Made by a program: the position numbers and the translations under genes. A model generated the notes under the pieces. The model searched no databases, was not told where the DNA came from, and saw nothing but the letters and a program-made list of their open reading frames with translations. This document shows positions 1 through 6,192 of a stretch of DNA of 7,779 nucleotides, in pieces. Every line of letters begins with the position of its first letter. The stretch's first letter is position 1. The stretch comes from Acidobacteriota bacterium. GTDB lineage: Bacteria; Acidobacteriota; Terriglobia; Terriglobales; Acidobacteriaceae. The stretch covers positions 1-7,779 of the forward strand of contig JAJZDL010000136.1 of assembly GCA_021851465.1 (NCBI GenBank), read 5' to 3'.

Positions 1-603
1 CTCCACATGGGTCAGGATCGCCGCGTCGGGAAAGTAGTGCAGGAACTTCGGCCCCTTGTCGAAGAACGCCGTGTCGTACTCATCGCCTTCGAGAATAAAC
101 GGCTGCCGTGTGCCTTCGACCGCAGCCCGCACCATGAAGCTCGTCCCAAAGTTCTCCGCCACGCCCCCAATCAAAAACGATGGCGCAAACTTCGCCTGCG
201 TCCTTGAAGCCACCTCGTAGATCCACGCCAGAATGCTGGTTGTGGTCGTCTTGCCATGCGTTCCCGCAACCACCAGCGGCTCGCGCCCCGCCAGAAACTC
301 GTCGTGCAGCACCGCTGCCATCGACGTAAATGGAATGCGCGCATCCAGAACGGCCTCCAGCTCGACGTTGCCCCGCGAGATCGCATTGCCGACGATCGCC
401 AGGTCTGGCCGCGGCACCAGGTTCGCCTCCGCATACGGCTGGTGCAGCACAATCCCCAGCCCCGCCAGCACATCGCTCATCGGCGGATACGCAGCCGCAT
501 CCGAGCCCGTCACGCGGTGCCCGCTCGCCTGCAGCATCCCTGCAAGAGACGCCATCGCCGTCCCACAAATTCCAATTAGATGGATGTGTTTTGAAGTCTG
601 CAT
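1..603 (-). CDS. mpl: Mpl: UDP-MurNAc : L-alanyl-gamma-D-glutamyl-meso-DAP ligase, N-terminal part (cut by window edge)
   Basis: Cytoplasmic ATP-dependent Mur ligase of peptidoglycan recycling. It attaches the salvaged tripeptide L-Ala-D-Glu-mDAP to UDP-MurNAc, bypassing MurC, MurD and MurE. The visible 201 codons start at ATG 603-601. They begin with the Rossmann-like motif GICGTAMASLAG (residues 11-22), followed by GSD at 33-35. The ATP-binding P-loop GTHGKTTTTS lies at 114-123 and the Mpl-type acidic block EGDEYDTAFFD at 172-182. The early GTxMxxLA pattern and the EYDTAFFD block separate Mpl from MurC. The family is usually about 450 residues, so more than half the gene lies beyond position 1. 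The start sits 12 bases after the ldcA stop, with a purine-rich GAGAGGGA directly upstream, so it is probably co-transcribed with ldcA. No frameshift is visible. Family assignment is firm. Distinguishing Mpl from MurC rests on these motifs and on the ldcA neighbour. Confidence 0.93.
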   Translation of the reverse strand, partial: MQTSKHIHLIGICGTAMASLAGMLQASGHRVTGSDAAAYPPMSDVLAGLGIVLHQPYAEANLVPRPDLAIVGNAISRGNVELEAVLDARIPFTSMAAVLHDEFLAGREPLVVAGTHGKTTTTSILAWIYEVASRTQAKFAPSFLIGGVAENFGTSFMVRAAVEGTRQPFILEGDEYDTAFFDKGPKFLHYFPDAAILTHVE

Positions 604-615
604 TCCCTCTCAAGC

Positions 616-1578
616 CTAGACCGCAACCGCCGCTTCCAGGAAGTCCACGCGCGGGTTCGCCTCTTCGCCTAAATCCAGCCGCACGCGCACGCCCAGCGGC
701 AGCGTAACGTTGCCGCCGTCCACATGTCCCGATCTCAGCCCAATCGCAATCGGCCCCGCAAAGCCATCGAGCGCATGAAGCACCGCCGCCTCCAGCCAAA
801 CCTCTTCCTCCGCCGCAACGCACTGCCGCATGTCGCCGAAGACAATGCCACTCACATGCTCCAGCATCCCCGCGTAACGCAGATGCAGCAACATCCTGTC
901 CCACTGATACGGTTTGGCCCCAACATCCTCTAAAAATAAAATTCGCGGCTCCTCCGCGCTTGCCGGCAGCGCGGCATACGGCGTGCCTAATGACTCCGCG
1001 TACAGCGACAGGCATCCGCCCGCCAGAGTTCCTTCCGCAACGCCCGCGCGCAGCACGCGCAGCCCATCGCTCGCCGTCAGCGACCACGGCGCGTCGCCGC
1101 CAATCGCGTGCAGCCAGCTCGCCCGGTCGAAGCCATCCGCGCGCGCAAAGTCCGAGGCCGCCATCGGCCCGTAAAAACTCACCAGGCCGGCCTCGCGCTC
1201 CAGCCACAGGTGCAGCGAGGTGTGGTCGCTGTAGCCCACAAAGGCCTTTGGGTTCGCGCGCACTAACGCCGCGTCCAGATGCGGCAGCAGCTCCGCCGAT
1301 CCCCATCCGCCGCGTGTGCACACAATCCCATCCACCTGCGGATCGGCGAACGCAGCATGAAGGTCGCCGGCCCGCTGTTCCACCGTCCCTGCGTAATAGA
1401 GCGGCCCGGGCTTCAGCGCATTCGCCATCCGCAGCGTCTTGTAGCCAAGCCCTTGCAGGCGTTCCATCCCCGCCTGCACCTCGTCCCGCCGTGGCGTGCT
1501 CGCCGGCGACAGAACAGCCAGCGTCGAGCCGGCCCGCAACGCGGCGGGCTTCATGCGCGTGCGTTCCGCTCTGCTCAT
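616..1578 (-). CDS. ldcA: LD-carboxypeptidase (peptidase family S66, muramoyltetrapeptide carboxypeptidase)
   Basis: Cytoplasmic serine peptidase that removes the terminal D-Ala from recycled murein tetrapeptide (L-Ala-D-Glu-mDAP-D-Ala), giving the tripeptide used by Mpl. The 320-residue product matches the usual family length. The family's Ser-Glu-His triad is visible: Ser117 in VGYSDHT, Glu217 in FLEDVG and His285 in SGHVDGGNVTLPLG. The preceding RGGWGS (89-94) is the conserved glycine turn. These positions are almost the same as those described for the Pseudomonas aeruginosa enzyme (115/217/285). The start ATG (1578-1576) overlaps the dapF stop as ATGA and has GAGGCGGGGAG just upstream. 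A second ATG eight codons later (1554) is possible, but it would lose the overlap arrangement. A longer reading frame extends upstream to 1812, but it only shadows dapF. The translational coupling to dapF and the mpl gene 12 bases downstream support a recycling role. There is no signal peptide, consistent with a cytoplasmic location. Confidence 0.93.
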   Translation of the reverse strand: MSRAERTRMKPAALRAGSTLAVLSPASTPRRDEVQAGMERLQGLGYKTLRMANALKPGPLYYAGTVEQRAGDLHAAFADPQVDGIVCTRGGWGSAELLPHLDAALVRANPKAFVGYSDHTSLHLWLEREAGLVSFYGPMAASDFARADGFDRASWLHAIGGDAPWSLTASDGLRVLRAGVAEGTLAGGCLSLYAESLGTPYAALPASAEEPRILFLEDVGAKPYQWDRMLLHLRYAGMLEHVSGIVFGDMRQCVAAEEEVWLEAAVLHALDGFAGPIAIGLRSGHVDGGNVTLPLGVRVRLDLGEEANPRVDFLEAAVAV

Positions 1579-2438
1579 CTCCCCGCCTCTGCGGTCTTGT
1601 CCGAATCCGCCAGGCCCGCTGGGAACGCCATCCCCGTGCATACAATCTCTGCCAGCCCAGTCAGCCGCATAACTGAGTCGTTCGCCGGCCAGTTTGTCTG
1701 CTGCGCGCCGCCCTCCGCAATCGCGGTCAGCTCGCGCGCCGCCCCGCGCAGCACCATCGCGGCCGCCGAAGCGGCGCACGTCCCAGTCCCCGAAGAGGTC
1801 GTCGGCCCGCACCCGCGCTCATAGATGCGGAAAGCAATCTCCTCCGCCGAATGCAGCTTTACGAACTCCACATTCGTCCCATGCGGAAACAGTGGGCTTC
1901 TGCTGGCCTTCGCGCCCAGCTCCTGCCAGCTCAGCCCATGCGCGCCGAAGTCCTCGCGCTCCACAAACAGAACGAAGTGTGGGTTGCCCACATTCACCTC
2001 TGCCCCCGCCACCGCGCCGATGCCGGGCAGCTCGATCGTTCGCGCCGCAACCCGCGGCACGCCCATCTCGCTCTCAATTCGATAGACCGGGCCATTCCCT
2101 TCGATCACGCGGCACATCCGCACCCCGCCCTCGGTGCCCAGTGCAACTCGGTTGCGTCCTTCGCTGTGCGCCAGCCACGCGGCCACGCACCGCGTCCCAT
2201 TGCCGGAGAGCTCCGCCTCGCTGCCATCCGAGTTGAACAGCCGCAGAAAATTCTCGCCGTTCGCTCTCCGTTCCAGAAACTCGATCCCGTCCGCGCCGAT
2301 GCCCGTGTTGCGCGCGCACAGCCGCCGCGCCAGCGCAGCATGGGTTCCCTGCGCCACCACCTCCTCTAAAATCAGGAAGTCGTTGCCGCACGCATGTGCC
2401 TTCACAAACGGGACCGCCTTCCATTCAGTCGTCTCGAT
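1575..2438 (-). CDS. dapF: Diaminopimelate epimerase homologue with both catalytic cysteines replaced by serine
   Basis: DapF-family protein of about 287 residues (family about 275). DapF interconverts LL- and meso-diaminopimelate for lysine and peptidoglycan synthesis, using two cysteines. Kept here (numbered from the proposed ATC start): HACGNDF (15-21), NTGIGADG (44-51), FNSDGSEAEL (68-77), VGNPHFV (150-156), GTNVEFV (187-193) and ERGCG (207-211). The two catalytic positions differ. SGNGTRC has Ser78 where family members have Cys, and SSGTGTC has Ser216 where they have Cys. Codons TCC (2207-2205) and TCG (1793-1791) are unambiguous. The start is uncertain. Family alignment puts the N-terminus at codon 2414 (GTC). 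The options are ATC at 2438, six bases after AGGAGG and next to the mgtC stop; GTG at 2405, which loses the conserved VPF; and ATG at 2519, which overlaps the upstream gene by 80 bases. The gene overlaps ldcA by ATGA. Membership in the DapF fold is firm. DAP epimerase activity is inferred, and another amino-acid racemase or epimerase is possible. Confidence 0.88.
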   Translation of the reverse strand: METTEWKAVPFVKAHACGNDFLILEEVVAQGTHAALARRLCARNTGIGADGIEFLERRANGENFLRLFNSDGSEAELSGNGTRCVAAWLAHSEGRNRVALGTEGGVRMCRVIEGNGPVYRIESEMGVPRVAARTIELPGIGAVAGAEVNVGNPHFVLFVEREDFGAHGLSWQELGAKASRSPLFPHGTNVEFVKLHSAEEIAFRIYERGCGPTTSSGTGTCAASAAAMVLRGAARELTAIAEGGAQQTNWPANDSVMRLTGLAEIVCTGMAFPAGLADSDKTAEAGR

Positions 2439-2439
2439 C

Positions 2440-3150
2440 TCAGTCCTCCTCTTCGTCGCTATACGAAACGACCCTGTCCATCGCGGCGCTCGCCACCAAC
2501 TCGGCCAGCAACCGCTCATGCCGCGCCCGGCTCGCGGAGAGCGTAAACGTCACCCGCTGCAACTCGCCCACCGTGTCCCGCTCAACGATGTTCAGCCGCA
2601 GGCGTTCACGGTCTAGCACCGCCAGCACCGACTCGAATAGCGTCTTTTGGTCGCTGCCGCGCACCTCATACAACATCGGGTAATGCTTCCATCCCGAGCG
2701 CGCCTCCATCAGTCCAATAAACCGCAACGCGAAAAAGACGATCGCCGTGGAGATCGCCGCCTCCACATACAGCCCTGAGCCGCACGCCATCCCTACCGCC
2801 GCCACCACGAAGATCGTCGCTGCGCTGGTCAACCCAAGGACCCGGTTGCGCGTGTGCAGAATCAACCCTGCGCCAAGAAACCCAATCCCCTGCACAATGT
2901 TCGACGCAACCCGGCTCTTGTCCGCTGTCTCAGGCCCGGCCAGCACCCCGGAGAGCACCGTAAACAGAGCGCACCCCATGCACAGCAGCATGTTGGTGCG
3001 CAGCCCAGATGCCTTGTGCCGCCACTCGCGCTCCATCCCGATCGCGCCGCCCATCGCGCACGCCATCAGCAGGCGTGTCGTCGTGCCCTGCAGGAACACA
3101 ACCTGCTCGATCGTGCTGAAGTGGATCGGTAAGTTTACAAACGTTGGCAT
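2440..3150 (-). CDS. MgtC/SapB family inner-membrane protein
   Basis: Inner-membrane protein of 236 residues in the MgtC/SapB family. Members are linked to magnesium limitation, intracellular survival and modulation of other membrane proteins, but many are functionally undefined. The N-terminal half has about four hydrophobic segments carrying family signatures: GGAIGMEREW (34-43), SGLRTN (48-53), ADKSRVASNIVQGIGFLGAG (about 76-95) and GLTSAATIFVVAAVGMACGSG (about 105-125). The C-terminal 90 residues form a soluble domain like the ACT-type tail of longer MgtC proteins, ending in the acidic run SDEEED. ATG at 3150-3148 is the start, with only a weak upstream GAAGAA. It is the first gene after a 156-base gap and its stop abuts dapF, so it probably leads the dapF-ldcA-mpl unit. 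No PhoPQ-type leader or riboswitch is recognisable upstream. Family assignment is firm. Whether it is true MgtC or a generic paralogue cannot be told. Confidence 0.9.
   Translation of the reverse strand: MPTFVNLPIHFSTIEQVVFLQGTTTRLLMACAMGGAIGMEREWRHKASGLRTNMLLCMGCALFTVLSGVLAGPETADKSRVASNIVQGIGFLGAGLILHTRNRVLGLTSAATIFVVAAVGMACGSGLYVEAAISTAIVFFALRFIGLMEARSGWKHYPMLYEVRGSDQKTLFESVLAVLDRERLRLNIVERDTVGELQRVTFTLSASRARHERLLAELVASAAMDRVVSYSDEEED
2445..2450 (-). promoter_or_regulatory. Strong AGGAGG ribosome-binding-like site before dapF
   Basis: The minus strand reads AGGAGG here, six bases upstream of an ATC codon (2438-2436). It is the only strong Shine-Dalgarno match near the expected N-terminus of the DapF homologue. 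It also encodes part of the acidic DEEED tail of the MgtC-family protein, so the match may be coincidental. It lies 39 bases from the next in-frame GTG (2405), too far to serve it. Confidence 0.4.
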
Positions 3151-3306
3151 CTGTTCTTCGCTGCAATCAGTCTTTCAGCTTTCTTGCGATGGTAGCACCC
3201 CGCTTATACGCACCAAAAGAACTCCTCACAGCCGCCTGGGCGCCTCTTCACATTTAGCCAGAGGCTACAGGCCCATCCCGCCTGCTGTACCCGGTCGATA
3301 CAAACA
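3151..3306 (-). promoter_or_regulatory. Longest internal gap: likely promoter region of the mgtC-dapF-ldcA-mpl unit
   Basis: This 156-base stretch is the largest non-coding gap in the window. On the minus strand it holds a -10-like TATAAG (3208-3203) about 50 bases before the MgtC start. The -35 partner 17 bases further upstream (CTGTGA) is poor, matching three of six consensus positions. Closer to the glycosyltransferase stop is a six-base inverted repeat, GCCTCT/AGAGGC (3242-3265), with a 12-base spacer. It has no T-tract, so it does not look like a classical intrinsic terminator. A promoter here is expected from the layout but is not demonstrated by the motifs. Confidence 0.3.
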
Positions 3307-5160
3307 TTATCTCTCCGTCAACGCGCCAGATGCTGTGTAGCCGTCCGACTGATAGATGCGCGCGCAGGGCTGGCCCGTTCCGCACAGAATCGTCATCTCC
3401 TGCAAGCCCTGCGGGTGCTGCTCCACTGCCTTCGCGACCGTGTCTCCGTCGAAGGCAACGACATACTCCGCGTGCTCCGCCGGTGCCTGCAACGCCGCGT
3501 GCCAACTGTCGTAATCGCTCTCATTGATCGTCTGCCGCAGTGCAATCCCAGCGTCCTGCAACGCACCGATATGATCCGACTCCTGCATTAGAATCGGCGC
3601 GCCAGGCGGAAGCTCCTCCAGCACGGTCGCCAGGTTCCGCTCGAACGGAACGCGCGTCGTCGAGTTCACCAGTGCCTCATTCAGCACCAGCGGAGGCGCG
3701 TAGCGCACCAGAACCGTCGATGGCCGGCGGCGCAGATGCGAAACGCACCACTGTGCAACCGATGCGCCATAAATCATCGCCACTGGATTGGCGAGCACCA
3801 ACGCCAACGCTGCCAGGTAAAGTGGCCGTACTGTAGTACTCGCACCGGTTCTGGGTGAAACGGCGGCAATACGCCCGCGCGCCAGCCTGCGCTCCATCCC
3901 CGCTGCCGCCAGGCACGCAAACAGAGCCAGCGCGGGCAACAGTTCCATCCCGTAGCGCGAGTTGTAGTACGAGTGCGGATAGAGCTGCGGAATAAAAATC
4001 GGTACCGATCCATACGCCATTGCGTATATGTAGAACCCCAGCGGGACCCAAAGCAGCAGCGGCGTGCGCGCAACCCTCTGCCGCACAGCGATCCACGCAC
4101 CGGCAAGCGCCGCCGCCATCACGGCAAAGCCTGTCTCCCACGCCGCCGCATCCACCTGCGCCGTGCGCGTGTAGAACAGCAGCGCCCACCACGGGCTGTG
4201 CCATCCGCGATAGTGCCGCGAGCCCGGCGGCGAGGTCCGTTGCTCGATTGCCGAGGCCGAGTATGGCCCGCGCATAAAGTCCAGCGGATCGTGGTAGAAG
4301 TGCTGGTTGTAGCCAAGCCACAGCAACGGCCCGGCCAACGCAAGCAGCGTAAACACCGCAAACGCCGGTGCAAGGCTTCGCCGCAACCCGTCTGCGCGAC
4401 TAAACTGCCACGCCACTATGCACCACGCCGCCGCGCCCAGAACCCATCCGTCGTAGCGCGTAAACACCGCTGCAAAGATCAGCACGCCAATCCAAACCAT
4501 CCGCCGTGCCGCGAGCTTTCGCTCTGCCGCCTGGATTGCCTCTACGCACTCCACCGTCAGCAGCGTCATCCACACCAGCAGCGCCAGGAACAGCGGCTCC
4601 GTCATCGCCGTCGTCGCCAGGTACAGCAGGTTCGGATTCAGCGCATAGAATACAGTCGCCAGCAGCGCCCAGCGCGGCACCAGCATCCGACGGCAGAGCC
4701 GATAGAAGCCTGCAACGCCAAAAACGTAACACGCCAGCGAAGGCCACGCGCCCGCAAGCCCGCTCTGCCACCACTGCATCTTCTGCACAAACGGCAGCAT
4801 CAACAGGTGCGGCAGCGGTAGCCATACACCGCCCAGTTGCACCAGACCCGGATTGCGCGTGTCCAGTATCCGACGTGCGATCCCTAGGTGCGCCACCGCA
4901 TCGCCATACAGCAGAACGTAGCCCTGCGTGAAGCACACGATCAGCGCCATCAACCCGAGCAGCAGCGCGCCCATCAGCACCGGGACCGTCTCTTCACGCG
5001 TTGCCGGGCGCACCTGGCCCGGATCGTAGACCGGCTCGGTTACGCCCGAACTCGTCCGTCTGCGCCCGACGATGCTGGCCTCGCGCGGTGTTCGCTTCGT
5101 TCGCCCCGACTTGGCCCATTCCCAGCTAGTCCGTTCCGCATTGAGCCGCAATTCAGTCAA
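3307..5160 (-). CDS. Multi-pass membrane glycosyltransferase, GT39/GT-C type
   Basis: Integral membrane protein of about 617 residues. GT-C enzymes of this class transfer sugars from polyprenyl-phosphate donors on the outer side of the membrane; the substrate here is unknown. After a basic, hydrophilic N-terminus of about 60 residues comes the first membrane helix (about 63-82). The first external loop follows, with YGDAVAHL (Asp87, His91) in the place where GT-C enzymes carry the catalytic acidic residue. Further landmarks are NPNLLYLATTAMTEPLFLAL, FTRYDGW, HDPLDFMRGPYS and YNSRYGMELLPALALF. I count about ten or eleven hydrophobic segments, then a soluble C-terminal domain of about 120 residues. 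The start is unsure. TTG at 5160-5158 overlaps the kinase stop by eight bases, with GGGAG ten bases upstream. The frame stays open to a TTG at 5199, and ATG 4974 begins the first helix. Close coupling to the kinase suggests co-transcription but gives no shared substrate. Confidence 0.82.
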   Translation of the reverse strand: MTELRLNAERTSWEWAKSGRTKRTPREASIVGRRRTSSGVTEPVYDPGQVRPATREETVPVLMGALLLGLMALIVCFTQGYVLLYGDAVAHLGIARRILDTRNPGLVQLGGVWLPLPHLLMLPFVQKMQWWQSGLAGAWPSLACYVFGVAGFYRLCRRMLVPRWALLATVFYALNPNLLYLATTAMTEPLFLALLVWMTLLTVECVEAIQAAERKLAARRMVWIGVLIFAAVFTRYDGWVLGAAAWCIVAWQFSRADGLRRSLAPAFAVFTLLALAGPLLWLGYNQHFYHDPLDFMRGPYSASAIEQRTSPPGSRHYRGWHSPWWALLFYTRTAQVDAAAWETGFAVMAAALAGAWIAVRQRVARTPLLLWVPLGFYIYAMAYGSVPIFIPQLYPHSYYNSRYGMELLPALALFACLAAAGMERRLARGRIAAVSPRTGASTTVRPLYLAALALVLANPVAMIYGASVAQWCVSHLRRRPSTVLVRYAPPLVLNEALVNSTTRVPFERNLATVLEELPPGAPILMQESDHIGALQDAGIALRQTINESDYDSWHAALQAPAEHAEYVVAFDGDTVAKAVEQHPQGLQEMTILCGTGQPCARIYQSDGYTASGALTER

Positions 5161-6082
5161 GGTGCGATATCTCCCGGAAGACCTCGAACCGCGCGTCAAT
5201 CTCCGCGCGCGTTGCCTTCTGCAATCGCTCTGTGCCGAAGCGTTCGCACGCCAACGACCCCATCACGCCGCCATAGAACATCGCTCTCCGAAAGACTGCC
5301 GGGGTCAACTCCGGCTGCGACGCGATGTAGCCATAGAAGCCACCGGCAAACGAATCGCCAGCGCCCGTCGGATCGACCACCTCGGAAAGCGGCATCGCTG
5401 GCGCACGAAACGGCTTCGGTACGCTCGCACCCGCAAACGAACGCTCGCTGAAAAAGCCCGTCGCCCCATACTCGCCATGCTTCATCACCAACGACTTCGG
5501 CCCCATCGCCAGCACTCGTTCCGCCGCGCGCACTGCGTTCTGTTCGCCCGAGAGCATCCGCGCCTCACCGTCGTTGATCAACAGCACGTCCAGGTCGCGC
5601 AGCACCTTCGCCAGGCTCTCCCCATGGGCGCTGATCCAGTAGTTCATTGTGTCCCCGCACACCATGCGCGCCCGTGGCATCTGGCTGCGCACGCGCGCCT
5701 GCAACACAGGGTCGATGTTCGCCAGGAATAAATACTCGCTGTCCGTGTAGGCGCCGGGGATCTTCGGCTCGAATTTCTCGAAGACATTCAGGTCCGTGCC
5801 CAGCGTCTCCGCCTCGTTCATCGTTCCGGCATACGCTCCAGTCCAGTGGAAGCTCAGCCCCGGCGCTCGTTCGATGCCTCTGGTATCAATGCCACGCTTT
5901 GCGAACACGGCCTCATGCTCGGGGAGAAAGTCTTCGCCCACCACTGCAATGACGCGCACATCGGTGAAGTAGCTCGCGGCCAGCGCAAAGTGCGTTGCGG
6001 CACCGCCCAGACAATGGTCCACCTTGCCATGTGGCGTCTCAATACTGTCGAACGCCACCGATCCAACCACTAAAATCGCCAT
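5153..6082 (-). CDS. PfkB-family carbohydrate/nucleoside kinase
   Basis: Cytoplasmic kinase of the ribokinase/PfkB family, 309 residues, the normal length. It starts with VVGSVAFDSI (5-14), the usual first strand with Asp12. It has the first-signature glycines GGAATHFA (26-33) and the second PfkB signature DPTGAGDSFAGGF (237-249), with catalytic base Asp243 and the anion hole GAGD. ATG 6082-6080 is preceded by GAAGG at seven bases. The substrate cannot be read from sequence. Candidates are adenosine or another nucleoside, ribose, or a methylthioribose-related sugar. It lies 110 bases downstream of the MTA phosphorylase gene, and the glycosyltransferase frame overlaps its end. The mtnP neighbour makes a salvage role in purine, ribose or methylthioribose metabolism reasonable, but this is inference. 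It lacks the features of phosphofructokinase-2 or fructokinase that would justify a narrower name. Confidence 0.9.
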   Translation of the reverse strand: MAILVVGSVAFDSIETPHGKVDHCLGGAATHFALAASYFTDVRVIAVVGEDFLPEHEAVFAKRGIDTRGIERAPGLSFHWTGAYAGTMNEAETLGTDLNVFEKFEPKIPGAYTDSEYLFLANIDPVLQARVRSQMPRARMVCGDTMNYWISAHGESLAKVLRDLDVLLINDGEARMLSGEQNAVRAAERVLAMGPKSLVMKHGEYGATGFFSERSFAGASVPKPFRAPAMPLSEVVDPTGAGDSFAGGFYGYIASQPELTPAVFRRAMFYGGVMGSLACERFGTERLQKATRAEIDARFEVFREISHLD

Positions 6083-6192
6083 ATTGCCACCTTCAATGAT
6101 CCGTCTGTAACTTCGTTTTAAAATTCGATCTATATCCGCGACGAACTGCGCAACGATTTAGCGAGACGTATCTGCATAGACTTATATGTAGT
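6083..6192 (-). promoter_or_regulatory. AT-rich gap between mtnP and the PfkB kinase
   Basis: This 110-base spacer is clearly richer in A and T than its surroundings. On the minus strand it has a -10-like TATAGA (6134-6129) and an eight-base palindrome TTTTAAAA (6116-6123), followed by the kinase ribosome-binding site GAAGG (6094-6090). No good -35 box sits 16-18 bases upstream of TATAGA, and no hairpin plus T-tract closes mtnP. It may hold a secondary promoter for the kinase and glycosyltransferase. The evidence is base composition and position only. Confidence 0.25.

Noticed and set aside
80..1645. A 521-codon minus-strand open frame across mpl and ldcA
   Set aside because: It lies in a different frame from two clearly recognisable enzymes, and its product is low-complexity, rich in Arg, Gly and Ala. 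It is a shadow produced by high GC at third codon positions.
960..1676. A 238-codon plus-strand open frame opposite ldcA
   Set aside because: It is Pro/Arg/Ser/Ala-rich antisense sequence without family motifs, and the opposite strand is a confident S66 peptidase.
1579..1812. N-terminal extension of ldcA back to 1812
   Set aside because: This stretch codes for the conserved C-terminal part of DapF in another frame. The S66 family starts near the ATG at 1578, where there is an ATGA overlap and a good ribosome-binding site.
3242..3265. GCCTCT/AGAGGC inverted repeat as a terminator for the glycosyltransferase gene
   Set aside because: It is only six base pairs with a 12-base loop and no following T-tract, which is too weak to call an intrinsic terminator.
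3973..4821. A 282-codon plus-strand open frame opposite the glycosyltransferase
   Set aside because: The product is a repetitive Arg/His/Gln/Pro-rich sequence typical of the antisense of a GC-rich membrane-protein gene. It has no motif and no credible ribosome-binding site.
6116..6123. TTTTAAAA palindrome in the mtnP-kinase gap as an operator
   Set aside because: It is eight bases of A/T without extended symmetry and is expected by chance in an AT-rich spacer.
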